Positions 34,711 through 42,046 of a stretch of DNA of 64,000 nucleotides are shown here, in pieces; position 1 is the first letter of the stretch; each line of letters begins with the position of its first letter. The translations under genes and the position numbers were made by a program. Source of the stretch: a virus; the IMG/VR virus record IMGVR_UViG_3300020202_000070, positions 1 through 64,000 of that record; one strand, given 5' to 3'. The notes beneath the pieces are model-generated. The model worked only from the letters and a program-made list of their open reading frames with translations. It ran no database searches and was not told the origin of the DNA.

Positions 34711-35718
34711 TCACTCCCGTCGGTCCACTTCGAGCAACTGCCACAGCGCCCAGTCCGCGGCGGTCCACTCCTCGGCGTCCTGCTGCAGGTGAGCGATCAG
34801 CTCCGGGTGGTCGCAGCCGGCGTCCTGGAGCGCGTCGGCGAGGATCGGCATCCGGTCGAAGGCGCGCTCGGCGACGATGCCGCGGGCCAGCGCCACGGCC
34901 GTGGTGGTCCGCCAGGCCGGATCGAACTGCAAGTCCCGCGGGCCGCATGCGTGCCGGTAGGTGGCGTAGAGCCACCGCCAGCGCTGCTTTTGAACGTACG
35001 CCGCGTCCGCCGCGTCCGCCGCGTTCGCCGCGAACGCCGCGTTCGCCGCGTACGCCGCCGCGTTCGCCGCGAACGCCGCGTTCGCCGCGTACGCCGCCGC
35101 GTTCGCCGCGAACGCCGCGTCCGCCGCGTTCGCCGCGTACGCCGCCGCGTTCGCCGCCGCGTCCGCCGCCGCGTCCGCCGCGTACGCCGCGTTCGCCGCC
35201 GCGTCCGCCGCCGCGTCCGCCGCGTACGCCGCGTCCGCCGCCGCGTCCGCCGCCGCGTCCGCCGCGTACGCCGCGTCCGCCGCCGCGTTCGCCGCGAACG
35301 CCGCGTTCGCCGCGTCCGCCGCGTACGCCGCCGCGTTCGCCGCGAACGCCGCGTCCGCCGCGTTCGCCGCCGCGTCCGCCGCGTCCGCCGCGTTCGCCGC
35401 GAACGCCGCGTTCGCCGCGTACGCCGCCGCGTCCGCCGCGTACGCCGCGTCCGCCGCGTCCGCCGCGTACGCCGCGTCCGCCGCGAACGCCGTAATCACC
35501 TTCTCGGCCGCTTCGATGGCTTCGCGCGGCCGGAGGTCTTTCGGAAACCTGGCCTCGAAGATCGGCAGCACGCGCCAGGCGTCCTCGACGGCCCGGCGCG
35601 CCCACTCGAAGGCCAGCAGGCGCCGCACGGCCGGCGGGAGCTTGGCGAGCGCGGTGCGGCGCTCCTGCCACTCGTCCCAGGTCCAGCCCTTCGGCAGCTT
35701 CTCGGTTCGCGTCGCCAT
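34711..35718 (-). CDS. alanine-rich repeat protein
   Basis: A 335-residue protein from ATG 35718 (GGAG upstream). N-terminus: [17 protein letters not shown] then [20 protein letters not shown]. Residues 75-240 are almost only Ala with Asp, Asn, Tyr and Phe, in 3- and 5-residue steps ([15 protein letters not shown]). The C-terminus ends in [20 protein letters not shown], a module often seen in Gemmata proteins. The organisation resembles immunity-type proteins with long Ala repeats in toxin-linked loci, but no toxin gene is adjacent. Function unknown. Confidence 0.65.
   Translation of the reverse strand: MATRTEKLPKGWTWDEWQERRTALAKLPPAVRRLLAFEWARRAVEDAWRVLPIFEARFPKDLRPREAIEAAEKVITAFAADAAYAADAADAAYAADAAAYAANAAFAANAADAADAAANAADAAFAANAAAYAADAANAAFAANAAADAAYAADAAADAAADAAYAADAAADAAANAAYAADAAADAAANAAAYAANAADAAFAANAAAYAANAAFAANAAAYAANAAFAANAADAADAAYVQKQRWRWLYATYRHACGPRDLQFDPAWRTTTAVALARGIVAERAFDRMPILADALQDAGCDHPELIAHLQQDAEEWTAADWALWQLLEVDRRE
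34997..35491. repeat. 495-bp low-complexity tandem repeat
   Basis: Units of GCCGCGTTC, GCCGCGTAC, GCCGCGTCC and GCCGCGAAC alternate with no fixed order, producing the alanine-rich stretch. Because only a few triplets are used, other frames are also open here and give Arg-rich shadow proteins. Confidence 0.85.
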
Positions 35719-35720
35719 GC

Positions 35721-36271
35721 TCACTCCTTCTGCTGGCCCTCGCGCCGGGCCGCGTCCGCGCGGGCCTTGCACCGCGAGAGCAGCTCGTACTCGATGGCGT
35801 CGGTGCCGTGGCGGGCCACCACCTCGGCGTAGCCGGGGCCGGCGTGCCAGTCGCCGATCACGGTCTTGAGCTTCGGCCGGCCGAGATCATCGACGCGCCA
35901 CGTCACCTTGCTCGCACCTTCCCCCTGGTCCTCGTCGGGGTCGTCCTCGCCGCGGTCCACCGTGTCGATGCCCGAGAGCATGTGGTCGAGCAGGGCCTCC
36001 CGCTGGCCCGGCCGGAGCTGCTCGTACTCGGCCCCGTCGATCACCAGCTCGGCGTCGTACTCCTTCGTGAGGCGGTCCTTGAGCGGCACCGGCCGGATGT
36101 GCGCCAGCACCTCGTACCCGTTGCGCTTTTGAGCGCCGGGCCGTCCGGGTTGCGCGCCAGAAGCACGCCGACGCGCACCTCGGCGGCACGGAGCCGCGGG
36201 TGGTAGCGGGCCATGACGCGCGCGAGGAGGGTGAGCACGTCGGGGTCGGCGAGCGAAAAGGTCGTCGGCAT
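35721..36271 (-). pseudogene. putative phage metallopeptidase gene, frameshifted
   Basis: The N-terminal part (from ATG 36271, FSLADPDVLTLLARVM) and the C-terminal part (AHIRPVPLKDRLTKEYDAEL to the stop at 35721) are in different frames joined at an A4 run (36127-36130 on the plus strand). Adding one A restores a single protein of about 180 residues that resembles phage putative metallopeptidases. The expected zinc motif reads LLDHMLSGID instead of LLDHELCH, so catalysis looks lost. Deletion, programmed -1 slippage or sequencing error would each explain it. Confidence 0.55.
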
Positions 36272-36483
36272 TACCAGGTCTCCCCCTTGTCGTTCTCGGG
36301 CATGGGTCCGATGTTCGCGCGCCAGCGGATGTAGCTGGCGATCCGCTGCGGGCGCCCGGCGTCCTCCCACTCCTGCCGCACCCGCGTGCACTCGGCGCCG
36401 CCGAGGCCGTCGCAGTGGGAGCGGGCGGCTAGGGCCGCCCAGACGCGGTCGAACAGATCAGGTTCCGCAGAGGTTTCGGCCAT
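36271..36483 (-). CDS. small hypothetical protein
   Basis: A 70-residue protein from ATG 36483, overlapping the start of the metallopeptidase gene by one base. Acidic and helical. It is the first gene after the iteron-like region, so it may share its promoter. Confidence 0.5.
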   Translation of the reverse strand: MAETSAEPDLFDRVWAALAARSHCDGLGGAECTRVRQEWEDAGRPQRIASYIRWRANIGPMPENDKGETW

Positions 36484-36503
36484 CGTGTCACTCCATTCGC
36501 GGT

Positions 36504-36647
36504 TGAAACCGAGACACCGAAACACCGAGAGTCCGTGCATATTGACCGGGATTACTAGGCCGGTCGGTGTCTCGCCCCGGTCGGTGTTTCGGCCGAAGGT
36601 CCGCGGGTTCGGTGTTTCGGTCCTTCGGTGTTTCGGTCCCTCGGTCG
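36504..36647. promoter_or_regulatory. iteron-like cluster, candidate origin or operator
   Basis: Six units of the consensus TCGGTGTYTCGG lie here: four direct (36564, 36581, 36609, 36625) and two inverted and overlapping (36509 and 36517). They flank a relatively AT-rich stretch around 36536-36560. No gene crosses the region. It sits directly downstream of the RepA-like helicase gene, and iterons next to a Rep/helicase gene often mark a replication origin. A repressor operator is the alternative. Confidence 0.6.
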
Positions 36648-37823
36648 CTATTCCGAGATCGTGACCGGCCGGCGCTTCCAGTGCATCGGGGGGCCGATTC
36701 CGCTCCACCAGTCGTTGTCCTTGTCGCCGCCGAAGTTGCGGTTCACGATCTGGCCGGTGCCGTTCTTGCCGAGGGCGGCCTTCGCGTCCCGGATCGTCGA
36801 GGGTGCGAACTGTGCCTGCCGGCCCGCCTCCTCGATCTCGGCCGAGGGGTAGGCGTACTCCTTCAGGAATCCGAGCAGCCACGCCTTGCACTGGTCGAGC
36901 TTCGACGCGGCCGGCGACTTACCCGCCTCGCGCCCGCTGGTGTCGATCCCGTCCTGCGCCGGCCCCAGCACCCAGCGACAGCACTCCTTCTGGAAGGTGA
37001 GCGGGACGGTCTGGTCGGCGAGGTCGCGGCCGGTCATGAACAGCTTGGCCGTGTCGCTGCCCCGCTCACGGTCGAGCACCCACAGCGTGTCGGCCGCGCC
37101 GCTGATGCCGAGGGTGCCCGACAGCTCGTCGAACGGGTCTTCCGCCCTCAGCTTCCGCGTGTGGTGGATGAGCAGCCCCGACGCCCCGTAGTAGTCGAGC
37201 AACTCCTTCAGCCCGCCCACCGCCTCGTAGTCCTCCTGGTAGCTGTTCCCGGCGCCCTTCGGCGGCTGCCGGAACTTCGCCAGCGTGTCCACGATCACCA
37301 GCCGCGCCGGCGCCGCCCTGTTCGCTTCGAGCCACTCGGCGAGGTAGTACAGCCCCCGCTGCTCCTCGGTGGCCCGCGGCCAGCGGGTGTGCAGCGTCAG
37401 CCCCGCCGGCGGCACCCAGCCGAGCCCCTGCGAGAGCGTGAGGAGGCGAGACTTCAGCCGCGGCCGGGTGTCCTCCATCGCCAGGTAGATCACCGCCCCC
37501 GGCGTCGCCGTCCGGCCGTCGAGGTCGTGCTCGCCCGCGACCGCCCAGCCGATGAGCAGCGACAGCCAACTCTTGCCCTGCTTGGGTCGCCCGCCGAGCA
37601 CGGTCAGCCCCTCGGGGAGCAGGCCGTCGATAGCGAACCGCGGCGGGGGGAAGTCGGTGGCGACCAGGTCGGCTGCCGACAGGCCCGGCCCCGGCGAGCC
37701 GTCGGCCGCCTGCGCCTTGCGCCAGGGCGGCGTCTCAGCCGGCTTGCCGTTCGTCTCCGTCGGACGCCCCGGTCCGCCCCCCAATAGCTGCTTCGCCCTC
37801 GCTGTCGTTGTTCCGGGCGGCAT
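36648..37823 (-). CDS. RepA-like RecA-fold helicase/ATPase
   Basis: A 391-residue ATPase. Walker A is GGRPKQGKS at residues 78-86, a Walker B-like VIVDTLAKF lies near residue 175, and IHHTRK is a sensor-like motif near residue 220. This is the arrangement of RSF1010 RepA-type and phage AAA_25 proteins that load or unwind DNA for replication. The C-terminal 100 residues hold a helix-turn-helix-like end (APSTIRDAKAALGK). It starts inside the previous gene (89-base overlap). Confidence 0.75.
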   Translation of the reverse strand: MPPGTTTARAKQLLGGGPGRPTETNGKPAETPPWRKAQAADGSPGPGLSAADLVATDFPPPRFAIDGLLPEGLTVLGGRPKQGKSWLSLLIGWAVAGEHDLDGRTATPGAVIYLAMEDTRPRLKSRLLTLSQGLGWVPPAGLTLHTRWPRATEEQRGLYYLAEWLEANRAAPARLVIVDTLAKFRQPPKGAGNSYQEDYEAVGGLKELLDYYGASGLLIHHTRKLRAEDPFDELSGTLGISGAADTLWVLDRERGSDTAKLFMTGRDLADQTVPLTFQKECCRWVLGPAQDGIDTSGREAGKSPAASKLDQCKAWLLGFLKEYAYPSAEIEEAGRQAQFAPSTIRDAKAALGKNGTGQIVNRNFGGDKDNDWWSGIGPPMHWKRRPVTISE

Positions 37824-38298
37824 CGGTCGGTCGCTCCGTCTCGGCCATCCGCTGTTCCAGTGCGGCCAGCGCGTTTGCCAGCCGCCACGTTTCCGCTCGC
37901 GCCCGCTTCGCCTCGTCCTCGGCCGCGGCCACCCGCCGGCTCATCGCCAGCCACTGCTCGGCCCCGCCGGGTTTCGAGCTGACGAGCCACGTCAGGACGT
38001 CCTTCCACATCACCTCGTCGGCCGCGGCCTGCACCTGGCCGAAGAGCGCCCCCGGCCGCTCGGCCACCGCGCTCCGCAGTAGGAGCAGGAACACGTCGGC
38101 CAGGTCGCCCCGCAGCGTCCGCTCGCGGCCGAGGGCCTCCTCGAGATCGAAGGCCGCCCGCGCCCGGTCGTCGGGGTCGCCGGCGCCGAAGGCCAGCTCG
38201 GCGGCGCGCTCGGCCTCGATCCGGGCGTACACCGCCTCGGCGTACGCGTCCCACGGCCAGCCCATCCCCTTCGCGGTTTCGACCGTCGCCGCGTCCAT
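37735..38298 (-). CDS. hypothetical protein of the replication block
   Basis: A 187-residue helical protein that overlaps the RepA-like start by 89 bases in another frame. Composition is Ala/Glu/Arg-rich with long helices (EAKRARAETWRLANALAAL). A replication accessory is possible from position. Confidence 0.5.
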   Translation of the reverse strand: MDAATVETAKGMGWPWDAYAEAVYARIEAERAAELAFGAGDPDDRARAAFDLEEALGRERTLRGDLADVFLLLLRSAVAERPGALFGQVQAAADEVMWKDVLTWLVSSKPGGAEQWLAMSRRVAAAEDEAKRARAETWRLANALAALEQRMAETERPTDAARNNDSEGEAAIGGRTGASDGDERQAG

Positions 38299-38307
38299 GC
38301 CCGCTCC

Positions 38308-38568
38308 TCAGTTCGCCTCCGGGCTCTGCCCCAGCCAGCTCACCAGCTCCTTCGCCTGCTCGGCGGTCATCGCCGGCAGCCGGCCCGTCGGGGCGCAGCC
38401 CTGGCACACCGGCCGCAGGAGGCCGTCGGCGACGTGCCTGGCGGTCGCGGGCGAGGCGATCACCTTCACCCGGCAGCAGGAGCAGCGGAGCGTCTTCGAG
38501 CCGGGCGGGGGCGGCATGTCGGCCGGAGCGTCCTTCACGCGGACGCAGAGCACCGGGTGTGCGTCCAT
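38308..38568 (-). CDS. small zinc-finger protein
   Basis: An 86-residue protein from ATG 38568, sharing one base with the exonuclease stop (TGATG). Zinc site from CSCCRVKV and VCQGCAPTG. Coupling to the exonuclease suggests a recombination helper. Confidence 0.55.
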   Translation of the reverse strand: MDAHPVLCVRVKDAPADMPPPPGSKTLRCSCCRVKVIASPATARHVADGLLRPVCQGCAPTGRLPAMTAEQAKELVSWLGQSPEAN

Positions 38569-39311
38569 CAGATCACCTCCGCCGCGAACCGCTCGTCGGC
38601 CGCCGGAGCGGCCTTCGCCGCTTCCGCCGCGAGCGCCTCGCGGGCTTCGAGCACCTCGAACCAGAACCGCGCCGCCTCGGTGTAGAGCCACGCCTGCTGG
38701 TCCGGGTCGGCCGCGACCGGCACCACCGCCAGCCAGTCGGCCGGCGCCTCGGGCCGCGACCGCTCCGGCAGCGCCCGCCACTCCTCCCACGCGACCGCGC
38801 CCGCCGGCGTGAAGCGTTTCGAGGGGTTGAACGTGGCGAAGTCGGCGCGACTCAGGCCGCACACCAGGAGCTGCCACTGGACCTGCGCCGCGTAGTAGTC
38901 GGGCACCACGCCCGCGAGCGCCGCGGAATGCACCTCCCAGCTCGGGCACTTCAGTTCGAGCAACCAGTCGAGCCGCTCGCCGGGCAGCACCGCGCCGTTC
39001 GTACACAGCCCATCCAGGCTGACGCGCGCCCACGGGCAACCCAGCATCTCGACGCAGCACGGCGGGGCCGGGAACCGCGTGCGGAGCGTGTACAGGTGGC
39101 GGGCGTGCGGCTCCAGGACCGTGCCGCGGTACATCGCGCCGTTGACCGGTCGCTCCCACGCGCCGATCTTCTCGCGGAGCACGTTCGCGCGGGTCGCGTC
39201 CTCGAAGGGCGCGAGGCCGACGACGGCGGCGATGTCGCTGCCGCCGACCCCGGCTTGCCTCCAGGCGCGCCAAGCGTCGGTTCCCTGCGCGAGGTCGCGG
39301 ATGATGTTCAT
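38568..39311 (-). CDS. YqaJ/lambda-type recombination exonuclease
   Basis: A 247-residue nuclease of the PD-(D/E)xK class. It shows GGSDIAAVVG at residues 23-32, EPHAR near 67, the catalytic Asp of VSLDGL near 100, ELKCPSWEVH at 119-128 (Glu and Lys of the active site) and VPDYYAAQVQWQLLV near 138. It resects double-stranded ends for phage recombination. It is the gene immediately downstream of the CRISPR-like array on the leftward transcript, with only 38 bases between them. Confidence 0.88.
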   Translation of the reverse strand: MNIIRDLAQGTDAWRAWRQAGVGGSDIAAVVGLAPFEDATRANVLREKIGAWERPVNGAMYRGTVLEPHARHLYTLRTRFPAPPCCVEMLGCPWARVSLDGLCTNGAVLPGERLDWLLELKCPSWEVHSAALAGVVPDYYAAQVQWQLLVCGLSRADFATFNPSKRFTPAGAVAWEEWRALPERSRPEAPADWLAVVPVAADPDQQAWLYTEAARFWFEVLEAREALAAEAAKAAPAADERFAAEVI

Positions 39312-39349
39312 GCGGACCCTTCGCTTCAGTCGTCACGAATCAGCTTCGA

Positions 39350-39824
39350 CCTGCACCTTCGCGATGTTCGGCCGCGAGGTTCAGGGCGGCGGACATCCGG
39401 TGGCGGCAGTTCGGACAGCACCTGCACCTTCGCGATGTTCGGCCGCGAGGTTCAGGGCGGCGGACATCCGGTGGCGGCAGTTCGGACAGCACCTGCACCT
39501 TCGCGATGTTCGGCCGCGAGGTTCAGGCGGGGTAGGTGGCGAGCGCGTGCTCCTTCACCTGCTGCCTGCACCTTCGCGATGTTCGGCCGCGAGGTTCAGG
39601 GACAAGGACAACGAGCCGCGCGTCTGCCCCAAGTGCCTGCACCTTCGCGATGTTCGGCCGCGAGGTTCAGGCAGCCCGTGCAGGGCCCTGGTGCTCGCAG
39701 CCTGCTGCCCCCTGCACCTTCGCGATGTTCGGCCGCGAGGTTCAGGCATCCCAGACGAAATGGGAAAATGGCAACTGGAAGCCTTTGGCCTGCACCTTCG
39801 CGATGTTCGGCCGCGAGGTTCAGG
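39350..39824. CRISPR. CRISPR-like array, seven 36-bp repeats
   Basis: Seven identical 36-bp repeats start at 39350, 39421, 39492, 39565, 39636, 39711 and 39789. Spacers are 35, 35, 37, 35, 39 and 42 bp; the first two are identical and the others differ. Each repeat is nearly a full inverted repeat: CCTG/CAGG ends, ACCT/AGGT, then CGCG/CGCG around a 9-base loop (ATGTTCGGC), with one mismatch and one bulged T. No repeat is degenerate, so the leader end is unclear. If transcribed leftward with the TnpB/Cas12-like gene, the leader would lie at 39825-39972. Confidence 0.88.
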
Positions 39825-39972
39825 GGTCCGCGCCGGAAGCGCCCGCCCTGAAACGGTTTTGGGGACTTCTGGCGAGCGGCACCCGGCGGCCCGCGCCGGA
39901 CCTGACCCGCCCTCGGCTTTGCAGTAGCCGCAACATGCTGTGACCTCAGCAAGTAGGTTTACGCGAGAGGTA
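39825..39972 (-). promoter_or_regulatory. gap between effector gene and array, candidate leader
   Basis: 148 bp with no gene, somewhat less GC-rich than its surroundings. On the minus strand it runs from the effector stop to the first repeat. No convincing promoter, anti-repeat or terminator could be picked out by eye, so it may be a leader on a shared transcript. Confidence 0.35.
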
Positions 39973-41295
39973 CTACGCTTCGCTCTCGCCCGCATCCGCT
40001 TCGGACGCATCGTGTTGGAACGCTAAACCCTCCTCGTTGCACAGACACCGCAACCGCTCTCGCAGCGCGTGCCACGGCAGGCTCGGTACGAACGATCGCT
40101 CCGCGTCGCGGTAGACGAGTACCCCGCACCGCTGCCGCCGGGCGAACCCGACGACCGCCGCGGCGATCTGCTTCAGCTCCGAGTCGATCCGCCCGTGCTG
40201 CCGTTCGATGTGCGCCGCGGCCCCGCCCGCGACCATCCGGCGGCGCTTCCGGGCCGGCCACCGCTTCTCGTGCTTCATGTCGTTGCGGTAGCGAGCGAGC
40301 CAGCGGGTGTGACCGTACACGGCGCCGCGCACCTGATCGCCGGAGATGACGAACGGGTCGCGGTCGGGCACTTCGACGGTAATCAAGTTCTCGGCGCCGG
40401 TCGTGACCGTCGCGACGCGCTCGGTCTGTTGCGGCGCCGGGGTGCGCGGAAATCGCCCCGCGATGATCGCCTTGACCCCGACGACCCGGCCGCCGCGCGA
40501 GACGGGTACGAGCTTGAGGTCGGCGCCGCGGGCCGCGCCCGTCACGAGGGCGTCGAAGTCGCGCAACTGCCACTTGAGTTCGGGCGAGCGGTCCAGTTCC
40601 AGGAGATACCGCCCGCCGAGGAGCGGCACCGCGACGCGCGGGATGCGCCCGCCGGGGTCGTCGTGCCAGCCCGCCCACCAGTCGCCGGCGCGGATGGGGA
40701 AGGGGTACGGGTAGCCGAACACCATCGGCCGCGCCTTGCCCTGCCAGAGCACCGCCAGCCGGCCGAAGCTCTTGTGCCCCTTCCAGGCGTCCTCGACGGC
40801 CGTGAGGACCGTCAGCGCGCTGCCCGTCGCACCGTCCCACAGTTGCCGCCACGCCAGCGGCATCACCGACTGGTCGTTCCACAGGGAGTACAGCGTGCCG
40901 ACCTGGGGCGCCTTCGGGTCGGCGCCCTTGCGCTTGAGCCTGCGCTTGAATGTGCCGAACATGGCGGCCGGGTCGTACTTCGGCAGCGTTTCCATCTCCG
41001 GGGTGCGGCGCACGTCCCGGCGGGCCAGTTCGCGGATCGCCCAGTTGGCGAGGTCGGTCGCGGCCCGCCACGCCGGGTGGAAGTGCCGCAGGAACCCCTC
41101 GGTGAACTCCACATCGTCGCCCCGCGCGTCGAGCCGGCCGACCACCCGCGCCACCGGCAGCGAGATCGCCCGCACGCAGTAGTCCGCCGCCAGACAGGCT
41201 CCGCAGATGGGGCCGCCGTAATCCTTCCACCCGCGCGGCAGGCGATTGGAGACGACTTCGGCCGCACAGCGGGCGCAGGCGAACGCACGGCTCAT
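39973..41295 (-). CDS. compact TnpB/Cas12-like protein, probably nuclease-dead
   Basis: A 440-residue protein. Residues 7-34 hold an added zinc finger (CARC then CGAC). Residues 40-280 fit the helical and wedge regions of TnpB/Cas12. Residues 294-430 align with the TnpB RuvC core: VTTGAENLITV stands where (I/V)G(I/V)D(V/L)G is expected, DPFVISGDQV where PFIINGxxL is usual, then a basic bridge-like helix (RWPARKRRRM), GVLVYRD at RuvC-II and FVPSLPWHALRERL. The RuvC-I Asp is missing, the RuvC-II Glu is unclear, and the chain ends before the zinc ribbon and RuvC-III Asp. It likely binds guide RNA and DNA without cutting. Confidence 0.72.
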   Translation of the reverse strand: MSRAFACARCAAEVVSNRLPRGWKDYGGPICGACLAADYCVRAISLPVARVVGRLDARGDDVEFTEGFLRHFHPAWRAATDLANWAIRELARRDVRRTPEMETLPKYDPAAMFGTFKRRLKRKGADPKAPQVGTLYSLWNDQSVMPLAWRQLWDGATGSALTVLTAVEDAWKGHKSFGRLAVLWQGKARPMVFGYPYPFPIRAGDWWAGWHDDPGGRIPRVAVPLLGGRYLLELDRSPELKWQLRDFDALVTGAARGADLKLVPVSRGGRVVGVKAIIAGRFPRTPAPQQTERVATVTTGAENLITVEVPDRDPFVISGDQVRGAVYGHTRWLARYRNDMKHEKRWPARKRRRMVAGGAAAHIERQHGRIDSELKQIAAAVVGFARRQRCGVLVYRDAERSFVPSLPWHALRERLRCLCNEEGLAFQHDASEADAGESEA

Positions 41296-41858
41296 CGCGG
41301 CACCTCCACACGGCTCTCCAGGTCCGCCGCCGCGTTCTTGAGCGCCGCCACCGCGGCCCGCGGGGCGCAGTGACCCGTGTAGTACGCCTGGCCCGTGCGG
41401 TCGAAGAGCACCAGGAAGAACATCGGGTCGGCGACGCCGCGGGCGGCCAGCGCGTCGAGCAGCACCGGGCGCAGCGCGTCGAGCAGCGCCTCGATCTCGG
41501 CCTGCGGGGTCGCTTCGAGGGGGCGCGGCCCGGGCGGTTCACTGCCGGCGAGTTGCACCGCCCGCTCGTGCCCGGCCTCCGCCTCGGCGAGGGTGTAGTA
41601 CCGCTGTTGAAAGTCCGCGTGCGGGCCGCCGAAGATCATCGTCTCGAAGAGAACGGGCCGACCGTCTTCGCGGGAGCTGTGGTCGATGCCGAGGAACACG
41701 GTGGAAACCGTGACGCCGCCGGGCAGCTCGGTCCGGCCGACGATCTGGCCGCCCTCGTGGAACGGACGGCGAGCCCCGGCCGATTCGATCCAGCTCGCCA
41801 TCTCCACGAGGTGCGACGGACGGAAGCTCCCGTCGCCGGTGGGAACGTAGTACCTCAT
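41292..41858 (-). CDS. small phage protein of unknown function
   Basis: A 188-residue protein from ATG 41858, overlapping the effector start by ATGA. It has the pattern STVFLGIDH then LFETMIFGGPHADFQQRYY, and AEAEAGHERAV, which recurs in small phage proteins of unknown role. The overlap makes co-translation with the effector likely. Confidence 0.6.
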   Translation of the reverse strand: MRYYVPTGDGSFRPSHLVEMASWIESAGARRPFHEGGQIVGRTELPGGVTVSTVFLGIDHSSREDGRPVLFETMIFGGPHADFQQRYYTLAEAEAGHERAVQLAGSEPPGPRPLEATPQAEIEALLDALRPVLLDALAARGVADPMFFLVLFDRTGQAYYTGHCAPRAAVAALKNAAADLESRVEVPR

Positions 41859-42046
41859 TCCGCCGCTCCTTCCCGCCGGCACACCCGGCAGCACAGCCTC
41901 ACGCCCGGCCGCAGCCCGGCCCGGTCGCCGCGGGCGGCCCGGCAGGCGTAGTGCCCGCAGCCGAGCTTGGCGATCACGAGCCGGCTGCCGGCCTTGTTGG
42001 TGATGAGCTTCTGGCCGGCGACGGGCCGGCGGGGTTTGCGCCTCAC
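41855..42046 (-). CDS. small zinc-binding protein
   Basis: A 63-residue protein from GTG 42046 in a GTGA overlap with the ATPase stop. Cys/His residues in GCGHYACRAARG and LCCRVCRREG suggest one zinc site. Unknown role. Confidence 0.5.
   Translation of the reverse strand: MRRKPRRPVAGQKLITNKAGSRLVIAKLGCGHYACRAARGDRAGLRPGVRLCCRVCRREGAAE

Noticed and set aside
34997-35491. The GCCGCGT repeat as a CRISPR or iteron array
   Set aside because: No unique spacers and short irregular units; it is a coding low-complexity repeat.
34497-35495. Arg/Pro-rich plus-strand frames across the alanine repeat
   Set aside because: They arise because the triplet-poor repeat is open in many frames; only the minus-strand frame has normal flanking domains.
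39350-39824. The 36-bp repeats as replication iterons
   Set aside because: Perfect long repeats with unique 35-42-bp spacers and an adjacent TnpB/Cas12-like gene fit a CRISPR array better; the origin candidate is the separate cluster at 36504-36647.
39555-40010. A reading frame through the array that might supply the missing C-terminus of the effector
   Set aside because: It has no RuvC-III Asp motif or CxxC pair in the right order; its sequence is translated repeats.
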